Assembly: GCF_004770155.1 (NCBI RefSeq)
Contig: NZ_RQFA01000072.1
Location: 78,001-142,000 of the forward strand
Source: Leptospira gomenensis
GTDB lineage: Bacteria > Spirochaetota > Leptospiria > Leptospirales > Leptospiraceae
DNA length: 64,000 nt
Reading direction: 5' to 3'
Position 1 is the stretch's first letter. Each line of letters begins with the position of its first letter. This document shows positions 1 through 9,798 of the stretch, in pieces. A program made the position numbers and the translations under genes. The notes under the pieces were generated by a model. It was not told the DNA's origin. It did not search any database and was given only the letters and a program-made list of their open reading frames with translations.

Positions 1-1173
<1,173 letters not shown>

Positions 1174-1590
1174 ATGTCGGCCAGACGCACTTCCCGTGAA
1201 ATCGCCGTTATGGCTCTCTATCAGTTGGAACTGACGGGACCTCCTCTTAAGGAAGTTCTAAAGTTCAAATGGTACGATAAAAAAATCGAACAGGAAGAAA
1301 GGGATTTCGCGGTTTCCATCGTAAATGGGGTTGTGAAAAATCAGGAACGGATCGATACTCTTATTAAGAAATATTCCAAGAACTGGGACTTTTCCAGAAT
1401 CAGCGTCGTCAACAAAGCGATCCTTCGGTTGTCGGTGTATGCGTTGTTGTTTACCTGGGAAGTTCCGAAGAACGTGACGATCGACGAAGCGGTGGAACTC
1501 ACTAAGGAGTTCGAAAGCGAAGAGTCGGCCCGGTTCGTGAACGGAATTTTGGACTCGATCCTCAAAAACGAAATCAAATCCGATGGATAA
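1174..1590 (+). CDS. nusB: Transcription antitermination factor NusB
   Basis: 138 residues. NusB binds boxA RNA with NusE (S10) in antitermination of rRNA operons. Family signatures are the N-terminal [19 protein letters not shown] and the C-terminal [20 protein letters not shown] followed by [12 protein letters not shown]. Its ATG abuts the ribH stop codon, and its last bases overlap the start of the following TPR gene by 8, so it belongs to a translationally linked ribH-nusB-TPR-HEAT cluster. Confidence 0.96.
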   Translation: MSARRTSREIAVMALYQLELTGPPLKEVLKFKWYDKKIEQEERDFAVSIVNGVVKNQERIDTLIKKYSKNWDFSRISVVNKAILRLSVYALLFTWEVPKNVTIDEAVELTKEFESEESARFVNGILDSILKNEIKSDG

Positions 1591-3649
1591 CGACATCCGC
1601 AAGAACAGGCTTTTTTTGGAGGGAATGGAGGAAAAAGAACTCTATTTCCCGGAGGAAAGGGTCGCAGTTCGAGTCCGGAGATCGTATAATAAACTTCTAA
1701 TATTCTGGATTTTAACCGGTGTTTTGGTGTTGGGCGGTTTGGGATTCGCCGTCTATTATCAGTTTTTTAAAACGAAATCGGGAGATTCGGATTTTGCGGG
1801 CGGATTCAACAGGGATCTTGTTCAAAACAAATCGGATATCAATCGCCTTTTGGAACGACCTTATCTTCCCGACGCGAACGCTAACCCCGCCTTGGCGAAA
1901 TGTATCAATCTTTACAAGGAACGTTTTACCAGACAGGCCTTCGACTACTGTAACGAATTTCTGGATTCGACCGGAACACAAGAGGAAAAGTCTATCGCCT
2001 TGACGGTGTTAGGTGTGATCCACGACGAAAGCGGACGTTATCCGCAGGCGATCGAACGTCTGCAGCGCGCGGTTCAATTCGATCCCAAAAATTTTCACGC
2101 GTATTACAATCTCACCTTGGCTTATAAACACGCGGGTAGGTTCGCCGATGCGAGAATGGCGGCCCTAAAGGCGAAAGAGATCGCGCCCAACGATCCAAGG
2201 GTTTCGCTTTTGGCGGGGAATCTGTTTAACGAACTCAACGATCCCGACGCCGCCATAGACGCGTATAAGGAAGGGCTTTCCGCTTCGCCGGACGACATGT
2301 ATCTTACCTACAACCTCGCGGTAAGTTATTTCAAAAAAGGCGATATTCCCCAAGCCGAAGAGGAATTTAAGAAAGTCGTTATGAAGACGCCTTCGGGAAG
2401 ATTGGCGGCTTTATCGCATTCCTATTTGGGAAATATCTCGTACAACAAACAGGATTATAAAAGCGCGGAATATCATTTCCGTCAGGCGAGCAATCTTTCC
2501 CCCAACGAAGCCAAATACTTATACAACCTTGCTGTAGTATTACAAAAGAACGGCAACAAGGAAGAAGCGTTAAAATATTTGGAGCTCGCACGCGACGCAG
2601 GAGCGAACGATCCGGAAATTTACAGATTGATCGCGGAAGGTTTTTCCAATCTGAATCAGGGTGAGATGTCGATCTCCGCGCTTCAGAAAAGTCTAAAATA
2701 CAATCCGACGGATTTGGATTCCCTCTTTCAACTCGCCGAAGCCTATTACAACAAAGGCGATCTTTTGGCGGCCGAAGAAACCTATCGCAGGATCGTTTCC
2801 TCCACTCCGGGAGACGGTTTTACGGAAACGGCGTTGATCAATTTGGGAGTCGTTCTGGATCAGATGGAACGATATTCGGAGGCGATCACCGCCTTGAACC
2901 GCGCGATCGAACTGAATCCGAAAAACTCGAAAGCGTATCATACATTAGGACTTGTTTATAAACATTCCGGTAACGGAACGCTCGCGATCGAAAACTGGAG
3001 AAAATCAACCGCGATCGAACCGGAAAATGTTCAAAGCCGCGAGGCCCTAGGCGATTATCTTCTCGAGAATAAATTCTTTAGAGAAGCGGTGGAGGAATAT
3101 ACCGGGGTCGTCAAACACAAAGAGGATGCGTATAAGGTTTATCTGAAAATGGCGGAATCCTATATGGGAATGCAGGACGATTCCAACGCGGAGAAAATCC
3201 TACTCAAGGTTTTGAATTCCTCGAAAGACGGAGCGGATCTCAAAAACGCGCATAAAAAATTGGCGCTTTTATACAACAAATCCAAGGATCCCGATCTGAA
3301 AAACAGGGCCAAGGACGAGGCGTTTCGTTCCGCACACATGGATCCGGACGACATGGAAGGCCGCTTGGTACTTGCGAAAATTCTAATAGACTCGAATTCG
3401 ATTTTGGATCGAGAGAAGGCCATCGACGAATTGACCGCGATCGTACGTTCCGATGTGAGACCTAAGATCGCCTCAACCGCATACAATTATCTCGGAATTT
3501 GTTATTACAAAAACGGAGAATACAAAAGGGCGGTGCGGTCGTTTCAAAGCGCTATAGACTTGGATCCGTCGTTGTCGGAAGCCTACGAAAATAAAAGGGC
3601 CGCTTCGGCAGCCCTGGAAGAATCCACCAGGAGAGAGGGATTTTTCTGA
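1583..3649 (+). CDS. Membrane-anchored tetratricopeptide repeat protein
   Basis: 688 residues. The cytoplasmic-looking N-terminus (1-36, rich in Glu and Arg) is followed by one transmembrane segment (about 38-62), and the rest is a long array of TPR units with the usual A/G-x-x-Y spacing, for example [29 protein letters not shown] and [19 protein letters not shown]. Such proteins act as scaffolds for protein assembly, here probably on the periplasmic side, but no partner can be named. It overlaps nusB by 8 bases, and its stop codon is embedded in the likely start of the next gene. Confidence 0.9.
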   Translation: MDNDIRKNRLFLEGMEEKELYFPEERVAVRVRRSYNKLLIFWILTGVLVLGGLGFAVYYQFFKTKSGDSDFAGGFNRDLVQNKSDINRLLERPYLPDANANPALAKCINLYKERFTRQAFDYCNEFLDSTGTQEEKSIALTVLGVIHDESGRYPQAIERLQRAVQFDPKNFHAYYNLTLAYKHAGRFADARMAALKAKEIAPNDPRVSLLAGNLFNELNDPDAAIDAYKEGLSASPDDMYLTYNLAVSYFKKGDIPQAEEEFKKVVMKTPSGRLAALSHSYLGNISYNKQDYKSAEYHFRQASNLSPNEAKYLYNLAVVLQKNGNKEEALKYLELARDAGANDPEIYRLIAEGFSNLNQGEMSISALQKSLKYNPTDLDSLFQLAEAYYNKGDLLAAEETYRRIVSSTPGDGFTETALINLGVVLDQMERYSEAITALNRAIELNPKNSKAYHTLGLVYKHSGNGTLAIENWRKSTAIEPENVQSREALGDYLLENKFFREAVEEYTGVVKHKEDAYKVYLKMAESYMGMQDDSNAEKILLKVLNSSKDGADLKNAHKKLALLYNKSKDPDLKNRAKDEAFRSAHMDPDDMEGRLVLAKILIDSNSILDREKAIDELTAIVRSDVRPKIASTAYNYLGICYYKNGEYKRAVRSFQSAIDLDPSLSEAYENKRAASAALEESTRREGFF
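3629..3648 (+). promoter_or_regulatory. Strong ribosome binding site before a CTG start
   Basis: A purine run containing GGAG and GAGGGA stands just upstream of CTG at 3646-3648, inside the last codons of the TPR gene. It decides the start of the HEAT gene, because no conventional start codon is available before the signal peptide. An ATT at 3640 is a less likely alternative because it sits inside the binding site. Confidence 0.55.
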
Positions 3650-5004
3650 AGCATCGACTAACGTGCGTTTTATTCTACGCGATTACGATTCCGTTTTTTT
3701 TTCCGATTTATCTCGAAGCCGCGGAAACTCCTAAAGACGAATTTAAGGAAAAATTACTCGGTTCCGGCAAAGCTCAAATAGTGGCCATCGGTGAAATCCG
3801 TTCCCGCGGTCGTCTCGATCTGGTGCGGGAGTTGCTTCCGATTTTTCAGAACGAATCCGTGGATGAAAAGGTTCAGTTTGCCGTCCTACGTTTATTTTTC
3901 GATCTGGAGGATTTGGATTCGCACGCGCCGAATTGGGTGAGCGTTCTGGACTCCGTTTTTCAGAAGACCACGAACGTAGCACTCAAAAAGGAAATTCTCC
4001 TTTTGGCGGAAAAGAAAAAGGAAAAACGTCTGATCTATTCCGTCATTGCGGCGTTAGGCGATCCTGAAACCGAATTACGTTCCTTGAGTTACCGTTTGAT
4101 GCAACTTTTAAAGGACGATCGGGCGTTGCCGATTCTTTTGGACATGTCTCTTTCCAAGGATCCTGTTCAGAGGCTTTACTTTTTGGAATCCTCCCTTATC
4201 ATCAAAGACGAACGGATCCAAAATCAGATTCATAAACTCGCCAACGACGAAAGCTCCGGCGTAAGAAAGAAATACCTTATCGCGATCAACCGTTTGGGAA
4301 TGACCGAAAAATTTTCCCAATTCCAAAAATCGGCTTCGGGTGATCCGGACGACGACGTCCGTCTTGTCGCATTAGAAATTTTAAAGAATAAACGAAATCG
4401 CCAATATCTTTCCCTTTTTTACAAAGGTCTTACCGATGCAAATCCCGACATACGCAGGGTGTCCTTGGAGGCTCTGATTACGTTTCAGGATAAACAGGGA
4501 GCCAAGGTCGTTTCGGACCAGCTCGTTAAGGAGGACGTATTGTTCCTCAAGGCGAGGATGATCGATTTACTTTTGGATTTAGGCAACAACGGCGGAGGAC
4601 AGGGAATTTTGGCGGTGTTGACCAACGGGGAGGAACCCGAACTTCGAACCAAAGCCGCGTTCGCAGTGGGCAAGTTAGGCGCCAACACGAGCGCACTGGA
4701 ACTTACCAAAATCCTTTCGGAAGAGACGGAAAATATGGTCAAGTGGCAACTCATTCATTCTCTGGGGGAACTCAAGGATAAGAACGCCGTTCCCGCTCTG
4801 CTCGTGCTCGCGAGAAATCAAAGGGAGAAACTCAACCTTAGAATCGAGGCTGTCGCTACGATCCGGATGATCAACGATCCGGACAGTCTTCCTTCTCTCT
4901 TTGAAGCGTACGTTTCCGAAAACGAAAAAACTCTCCGTTCGGAATTGGAGAATACGATGCGCGAAATTTTGAATCTGAAATTTCCACCGAAAATTCCCCA
5001 ATAG
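3646..5004 (+). CDS. Exported HEAT-repeat protein, probable CTG start
   Basis: The only standard start codon in this frame is a GTG at 3781, but the frame is open back to 3595, and codons from 3649 encode a convincing signal peptide ([18 protein letters not shown], then PIYLEA before AETPKDEF). There is no ATG, GTG or TTG between 3595 and 3781. A CTG at 3646 overlaps the previous gene's TGA and lies about 5 bases after GGAGAGAGGGA, so I take it as the start (452 residues). The mature part is a run of HEAT-like helical repeats (for example [20 protein letters not shown] and [20 protein letters not shown]) typical of protein-protein scaffolds. Function unknown; probably periplasmic or envelope-associated and co-translated with the upstream TPR protein. 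Confidence 0.75.
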   Translation: MKHRLTCVLFYAITIPFFFPIYLEAAETPKDEFKEKLLGSGKAQIVAIGEIRSRGRLDLVRELLPIFQNESVDEKVQFAVLRLFFDLEDLDSHAPNWVSVLDSVFQKTTNVALKKEILLLAEKKKEKRLIYSVIAALGDPETELRSLSYRLMQLLKDDRALPILLDMSLSKDPVQRLYFLESSLIIKDERIQNQIHKLANDESSGVRKKYLIAINRLGMTEKFSQFQKSASGDPDDDVRLVALEILKNKRNRQYLSLFYKGLTDANPDIRRVSLEALITFQDKQGAKVVSDQLVKEDVLFLKARMIDLLLDLGNNGGGQGILAVLTNGEEPELRTKAAFAVGKLGANTSALELTKILSEETENMVKWQLIHSLGELKDKNAVPALLVLARNQREKLNLRIEAVATIRMINDPDSLPSLFEAYVSENEKTLRSELENTMREILNLKFPPKIPQ

Positions 5005-5128
5005 GACGGTTTCATTCCTTTAAGACGACTAACGTCGATTTAACGGAAGAAAAAATCGTTCGCTCATAAAATTTTACGCCGAACGAAGGCTCAAAAATCC
5101 TCCGTAAAGATATTATTATTAAACTTCA

Positions 5129-5157
5129 TTGACATTGAAGCCTCGTTTTTGGAAATA
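5129..5157 (+). promoter_or_regulatory. Possible sigma70-type promoter of the PEGA lipoprotein gene
   Basis: A perfect TTGACA (5129-5134) is followed after 17 bases by GAAATA, a poor -10 match. A better hexamer, TAGAAT, follows at a spacing of 21, which is too long. The position, 30-60 bases before the ATG at 5187, is reasonable. Confidence 0.25.
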
Positions 5158-5186
5158 GAATCAGATTTTTAAGGAATGAAAATATC

Positions 5187-5747
5187 ATGAAAAACTACCT
5201 ATCAATTCTCGCAGTAATTGCGATCGTTCATTGTGCGCCTTCCACAATGGTAAAGGTCAACACCGAACCGGCTGGTTTGGAGGTTTATTATCAAGGAATG
5301 AAAGTGGGCAAAGCTCCCGTGGATGTGGAAATGTCCAACATCATATTCGAAAAACACGTCCTGGAAATCAGAAAAGATAAAAAGATCTTGAGGACCGTTC
5401 CCGTCATTACGGAAGTAAAAAGTATCAATATCATCGGGGGAATTTGTTTTCTAGTTCCTTTTATCTGGGTTTCCGGTCCTAAATCGTATCAAAACATCAC
5501 GATCGACGATGCGATCACTTCCGAATTCTCCTCTAAAAAAGAAGCTGCATTGGTCGTTTCCCATCTTCCCCAAGGCGTGACCATGACGATAGGTGCGAGA
5601 GTTTTAGGAAGCGAAGATTACGCTTACGTGGAAGCAAAAGATCAGGAGATCAAGTTATGCGATTCGGAATCGTGTAAAAGTCTCGGAATCCATAATTTCG
5701 AAACTGAAAAAAGTTATTTTTATCAGGTCAACGCGAATCAACTCTAA
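5187..5747 (+). CDS. PEGA-domain lipoprotein
   Basis: 186 residues with a short signal ending in IVHC (Cys16), a lipobox. Residues ~20-70 (VKVNTEPAGLEVYYQGMKVG then APVDVEM) are a PEGA-type beta domain, common in surface or envelope proteins. A hydrophobic segment (INIIGGICFLVPFIWVSG) lies near 82-99. Start supported by an AAGGAATG element about 10 bases upstream. Its last 20 bases overlap the end of the YidD-like gene on the other strand. Exact role unknown. Confidence 0.8.
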   Translation: MKNYLSILAVIAIVHCAPSTMVKVNTEPAGLEVYYQGMKVGKAPVDVEMSNIIFEKHVLEIRKDKKILRTVPVITEVKSINIIGGICFLVPFIWVSGPKSYQNITIDDAITSEFSSKKEAALVVSHLPQGVTMTIGARVLGSEDYAYVEAKDQEIKLCDSESCKSLGIHNFETEKSYFYQVNANQL

Positions 5748-6186
5748 ACTCGCGTTTCAACGAAGAGTAATCTCGGGGAAGCTGATCGACGACGCGGTCT
5801 TCGATCAACTTCCCTCTGTTTTTCACGTAAACGATCCTATGATTTTTTTCTCCGTGTAAAAAACGGTTTTCCACAAAGAGGATTCGGTTGAGGGAAAATA
5901 AAAGGGCCGAAATGAAATCGCGTTGTTCGAATTGTTCTTTTACGAATTGGGAACAGGAAGGTTCCATCGGACAAGCGACATTTTGAAAATTTCGTTCCAC
6001 CGTTTGATGGGCTTCGATTTTAGAAAGAATCAATCTGTTCAGGAAAAAAAGATCCTCCGAACGAGTTTGTTCCTCCGCTGTTCTACAATATGAAAATAAG
6101 AAAAGTAGTATATACGATATTCCTGTTTTTATCGGGGGTTTCAGCCGTTTTTTCGGAAGAGAATTTCTGTTCGACGTCGCTTTCAC
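5728..6186 (-). CDS. YidD-like lipoprotein
   Basis: The central segment VACPMEPSCSQF followed by FISALLFSLNRILFV matches the YidD core (two cysteines around a P-S/T-CS motif, then a helix with G/S-x-x-R-I-L), the membrane protein insertion efficiency factor found beside YidC in most bacteria. Unlike housekeeping YidD, this version carries an N-terminal hydrophobic stretch ending in LFSYC, a lipobox, so it may act at an outer face rather than with YidC. The only standard start is GTG at 6186, giving a long N-terminus and a 97-base divergent overlap with the next gene; a CTG at 6144 would give a shorter signal. Family assignment moderate, start uncertain. Confidence 0.65.
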   Translation of the reverse strand: MKATSNRNSLPKKRLKPPIKTGISYILLFLFSYCRTAEEQTRSEDLFFLNRLILSKIEAHQTVERNFQNVACPMEPSCSQFVKEQFEQRDFISALLFSLNRILFVENRFLHGEKNHRIVYVKNRGKLIEDRVVDQLPRDYSSLKREFRVDSR

Positions 6187-6995
6187 AACATACGACTTTG
6201 CGTAACGCGGTTCAGTATTACAAGTCAGAAAAATACCAAGAGGCCGAAATCGAGTTGAGTCGTTTGACCTTCGAAACGGATTGCTCCGAGGTCAGGATTT
6301 TTCAAGCGTTTGCGATCTTAAGACAAGGAAAGGATTTGAACAAGTTTTTTCGCGAATCCGATTTTGCGGACGTCCGCTTCCGTATTTTATACTCGTTTTC
6401 CGGTCTGATACGAAATCGTAACGAAATTCGAAAGCCCATATCGGAGGCCGGTTGTTTGCGGACGGATTGCAGATTGGAGGAGCTGGAAGAGGTAATCGGA
6501 TATCTTTCCTCCCTTCACGACTTCGATACGTTGGAAGAGACGGAATTCGAAGCCGGTATAAAATCCGATAAATTCAAAAATAGTAATTTAGAAAAATTGC
6601 ATTCTTTCTGGAAAAGGGAAACTTCGCTCGCCTCGGATAAAGAAAAAAATCCCTATTTGGCGGCCTTGTTTTCCGTTTTGATTCCCGGAACGGGACAAAT
6701 TTACGCGAATCAATTCGCCGAAGGGGTCACTTCCGGTTTTGTGAACTTCGTATTGATTTCCGCATCCTATGCGGTGTATCTGGTTAATCCGACCAGTCTG
6801 GTTTTTTACGCGTTATCCGGTTCCACATTGTTGATTTACTCCTCGAACGTGGTGGGCGGTTATTCCGCCGCTAACCGCAACAACAACTATTGGAAATCCA
6901 AGGTCTTGGAAAAAATCAAAAAAGAATGGATCGGTTTGCGGATTTTGGAAGAGGAAATACTTTATAAACTTTTCCCGGCAGAAACGTTTTTGTAA
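6090..6995 (+). CDS. Exported protein with C-terminal DUF5683-like membrane domain
   Basis: 301 residues. A signal peptide (MKIRKVVYTIFLFLSGVSAV) is followed by a helical, TPR-like region (about 30-180, LRNAVQYYKSEKYQEAEIEL) and a membrane domain beginning NPYLAALFSVLIPGTGQIYA. The P-G-x-G-Q-x-Y motif and the following two or three hydrophobic helices are typical of DUF5683/TM2-like domains. It runs divergently from, and overlaps, the YidD-like gene; the pairing suggests a joint envelope role, which is an inference. The ribosome binding site is weak. Confidence 0.75.
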   Translation: MKIRKVVYTIFLFLSGVSAVFSEENFCSTSLSQHTTLRNAVQYYKSEKYQEAEIELSRLTFETDCSEVRIFQAFAILRQGKDLNKFFRESDFADVRFRILYSFSGLIRNRNEIRKPISEAGCLRTDCRLEELEEVIGYLSSLHDFDTLEETEFEAGIKSDKFKNSNLEKLHSFWKRETSLASDKEKNPYLAALFSVLIPGTGQIYANQFAEGVTSGFVNFVLISASYAVYLVNPTSLVFYALSGSTLLIYSSNVVGGYSAANRNNNYWKSKVLEKIKKEWIGLRILEEEILYKLFPAETFL

Positions 6996-7055
6996 CCTTT
7001 TCATAGACGCCATTTCGTATTAAAATCGATTTAGAATATTTTAATTCGTTAAACA

Positions 7056-7829
7056 TTAGTCCAGTCTTTTGTAATATCCCACGGAAACGTTGGCGAACAA
7101 TCCCTGTTCGTGAGCCTTGTGTAATCCCAAAATTCCGTATCGGTTTTCGAACGCCGTCGAACCCGGAGAATCCGTCCAGACGTTGGGCCAAAATCGAAGC
7201 GACGGTTCTATCATAAGACCCTCTTGGCCGCCTAACGGAAAAAAACGATAATAAATCCCTATACCGGCCGATCGCGTCCGATAACGATGTGTTGTGCCGC
7301 CCGGAACATAGTGTGCTCCGTAAAGCAGCTCGGCTTCGATCGATTTACGAACGGTAAGGTCGATGAAGTTTTCGGAAGAGGAAAGCGGCGGAAGCCAGTT
7401 TTCCGTTCCGTTTCCCGATATCGGAAGATCCGTGCGTAAACCGAGAGATTGGAAAAGATAGAGTTCGTCCGGAGTCGTTTCGGAACGGACTCTGTAAAAG
7501 TGTTCTTTAAATTCCAAGCGAACGTCAAAATTCGGAGTAAAAAGAAATCCGATTCCGAAACCGGTCGTGTAGGGGAGGCGGACCGTGAGATTCTGTTTTT
7601 TTTCGGAATCGTTCATACCTGCGCCGCTCATCGCGTCGAATTGTAGGTCGGATCCGTGCGAGTATTCGAAGACGAAACGTTTTCCATAATACGTTCCCGC
7701 GACGTTCCAGCCGTTTAAAAAAAGCTGGGACAAACCTGCTTGTAGGGAAACCGCGTCCGCGTTCAAATAGGAAAACGGAACACAGAATAAAAGAAACGAA
7801 ATGGAAAGGCCGGTTACGATTTTTGACAT
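7056..7829 (-). CDS. Putative outer-membrane beta-barrel protein
   Basis: The start is ATG at 7829 (MSKIVTGLSISFLLFC), preceded by AAGGAGA at a good distance; an in-frame start 60 bases further out adds a non-signal-like segment. After a signal peptide (~1-25) the protein alternates polar and hydrophobic residues in strand-like blocks with aromatic ends (YYGKRFVFEYSHGS, GFGIGFLFTPNFDVRLEFKE, GIGIYYRFFP) and ends in GYYKRLD. This is typical of a small outer-membrane barrel; there is no enzymatic motif. It is transcribed away from the AraC-type regulator. Confidence 0.7.
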   Translation of the reverse strand: MSKIVTGLSISFLLFCVPFSYLNADAVSLQAGLSQLFLNGWNVAGTYYGKRFVFEYSHGSDLQFDAMSGAGMNDSEKKQNLTVRLPYTTGFGIGFLFTPNFDVRLEFKEHFYRVRSETTPDELYLFQSLGLRTDLPISGNGTENWLPPLSSSENFIDLTVRKSIEAELLYGAHYVPGGTTHRYRTRSAGIGIYYRFFPLGGQEGLMIEPSLRFWPNVWTDSPGSTAFENRYGILGLHKAHEQGLFANVSVGYYKRLD

Positions 7830-7919
7830 GAATCTTCTCCTTATAAAAATAGGATATACGATTCCGTAACTTGGGTCGCACCGCCCCATTGGGTGGAACC
7901 CGTTTTCGAGGGGAATTTT

Positions 7920-9011
7920 TTGATTTATCCGGATTTAGGCTCCTTTGTGATCGGCGCAGGTTTGGTTCAATCCCTGCTTTTGGCTTTTTTCTTTTTTAAT
8001 TCGAATCGCCGTGGAAAAAGAAGCGCGTTATTAGGTTGGGCTTTCCTGCTTCTTTCGATTCTTTTTTTGACGGCTTTCGTGTTTCAGTCCGGTATTATAT
8101 TCCAATTTCCTCATATTTCTAGACTCGGTTTTCCGTTGGGCGCTTCCGCCGCGCCTTTGTTTTCGGTCGCCTTGCGGAGATATTTCGGATATCCGAAAGA
8201 TCATAGGATTTGGGAGTGGATTTTTTTCGCGGTTCCGGTGTTGATGTTTTCCTATTCGATTCCGTATTTCCTTTTGAGCGCGGAGGAGAAACTCGCGTAT
8301 ATATTTCAGGAAAGAGTCCAACCGCACCCGGAATGTACCGCGCTCGGATTGATAACACTTTTAACGAATGTCGCCGTGTTCGTCAGAATTTATTATCGTC
8401 TCGGAATCCTAAGCGAGGAATTTTCGAAAGCCGCGTTTATCGAAATCGTTTTGTTTCGTAGATTCGTTTTTATCTGCATCGTTCTTTTGGTCGCTTCCGT
8501 TTTGTTATTTGCTGTATTGCCGGGGATTCGATCGGAAACACTTTCCCACGCGGCCTTGAGTCTTTGGGTAATCGGATTCGCCTGGTTTCGCGTTTATGCG
8601 GAGAATTCCGAAGAGGTAATGGCGATCGCTCAGGATTCGGAAAAGGTTAAGTACAGAAAGTCATTGTTAAGCGAAGAGGCTATTTCGGAAATCGGAGAAA
8701 GAATATTCCAAATCCTGAATCAAGAGGAATTTTATCTGGATCCGGAATCGGATCTGGGATCTTTGTCTGCCAAACTCGGCCTGAGCGTTCATGCGGTTTC
8801 GCAAACCATCGGAAGATATTTCGGAAAAAGTTTTTTGGAACTTTGCCGCGAACTTAGGATAGAAAAAGCCAAACGACTTCTTTTGGAAACGGATCATCCG
8901 GTTTTGCGAGTCGGGTTGGATGCGGGATTCAATTCCAAAACAAGTTTTTTACGCGCGTTTAAGGAAGAAACCGGAATGACTCCCACTTCCTTCCGCGCAA
9001 AACAAAGTTAA
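7920..9011 (+). CDS. AraC-family regulator with N-terminal membrane domain
   Basis: I choose TTG at 7920 because GAGGGG lies 6 bases upstream; a GTG at 7893 is the alternative. About seven hydrophobic helices fill residues 1-220, then a linker leads to a C-terminal double helix-turn-helix of AraC type (about 275-363, with LGSLSAKLGLSVHAVSQTIG and VGLDAGFNSKTSFLRAFKEE). Such integral-membrane AraC proteins presumably sense an envelope or lipid signal and bind DNA directly. It is divergent from the barrel protein gene across 90 bases, so that gene is a plausible target (inference). Confidence 0.85.
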   Translation: MIYPDLGSFVIGAGLVQSLLLAFFFFNSNRRGKRSALLGWAFLLLSILFLTAFVFQSGIIFQFPHISRLGFPLGASAAPLFSVALRRYFGYPKDHRIWEWIFFAVPVLMFSYSIPYFLLSAEEKLAYIFQERVQPHPECTALGLITLLTNVAVFVRIYYRLGILSEEFSKAAFIEIVLFRRFVFICIVLLVASVLLFAVLPGIRSETLSHAALSLWVIGFAWFRVYAENSEEVMAIAQDSEKVKYRKSLLSEEAISEIGERIFQILNQEEFYLDPESDLGSLSAKLGLSVHAVSQTIGRYFGKSFLELCRELRIEKAKRLLLETDHPVLRVGLDAGFNSKTSFLRAFKEETGMTPTSFRAKQS

Positions 9012-9281
9012 AAATTCGATTCTAGTTTTTTTCCATGTTATAGAATGATATAATTTGTTTTGTTATAAAACTAATTATTCTTCCCATAGGTTCGAACGTT
9101 TGGAATTGATGCAGACTTCTAAAAAAACGATGGGATCAAAAAAACTTCCCGGTTTCTGTGGAGAAAAGGAACTCATTCGTTCGGAAACGGTCGGATCGTT
9201 TTTTTCGAAAGATCTTAGATTCTTACCGTTTTGTTCGAAGTGTGGATAACCTGACGTTTTAAATTTTGGAGATGATCGTTT

Positions 9282-9737
9282 ATGTCGGAAACAACACAAC
9301 AGACTTCGGAAGAACATTATCGTAAATTGGAAAACATGTATCACGGGGCTCCCGTAAACGCGTACTTCCGACCCAAACTGAAGATCGGAAAGGGAAGCGC
9401 CGAAATTCAGATCGAAATCCGGGAGGATTTTTTTCATGCGGCTGGTTCCGCGCACGGCGTCGTTTATTTTAAGGCGGCGGATGATGCGGCGTATTTTGCG
9501 GCCAATTCCTTGGTCAAAGACGGTTTCGTTCTGACTTCCACGTTTCACATAACGTTGCTCCGTCCGATTCAATCCGGAATTTTAACGGCAAAAGGAAGCG
9601 TGGTTCAGAACGCAAGTCATCAAATTATCGCGGAGGCGATTTTGACAGATAGCAAAGGGAGGGAAATCGGAAGGGGAATCGGTAACTTCGCCAAAACCTC
9701 CCTCACGTTGACTTCGGATATGGGTTATCGTTTCTGA
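9282..9737 (+). CDS. Hotdog-fold thioesterase (PaaI/YiiD-like)
   Basis: 151 residues, single hotdog domain. The segment EDFFHAAGSAHGVVYFKAAD corresponds to the N/H-x-x-G-x-x-H-G active-site region of PaaI-type acyl-CoA thioesterases, and the later strands STFHITLLRPIQSGILTAKG and the final GNFAKTSL fit the fold. It should hydrolyse a small or aromatic acyl-CoA; the substrate is unknown. Monocistronic by appearance; GGAGATGATCG precedes the start. The preceding 270 bases (9012-9281) hold no convincing gene. Confidence 0.85.
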   Translation: MSETTQQTSEEHYRKLENMYHGAPVNAYFRPKLKIGKGSAEIQIEIREDFFHAAGSAHGVVYFKAADDAAYFAANSLVKDGFVLTSTFHITLLRPIQSGILTAKGSVVQNASHQIIAEAILTDSKGREIGRGIGNFAKTSLTLTSDMGYRF

Positions 9738-9764
9738 TTTCTTTCGTATGTCGGAGGAAAGAAA
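9738..9764. terminator. Possible weak bidirectional terminator hairpin
   Basis: TTTCTTTC (9738-9745) pairs with GAAAGAAA (9757-9764) around an 11-base loop, between the convergent thioesterase and DUF1566 genes. The stem is AT-rich and the T-run is interrupted, so this is only a candidate. Confidence 0.25.
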
Positions 9765-9798
9765 GAGTTTCGTTTTTCGTAATCTATTCTCTTTTGCT

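Noticed and set aside
9055..9249. Sixty-four-codon frame upstream of the thioesterase
   Set aside because: No ribosome binding site and Ser/Lys-rich random-looking content; considered non-coding.
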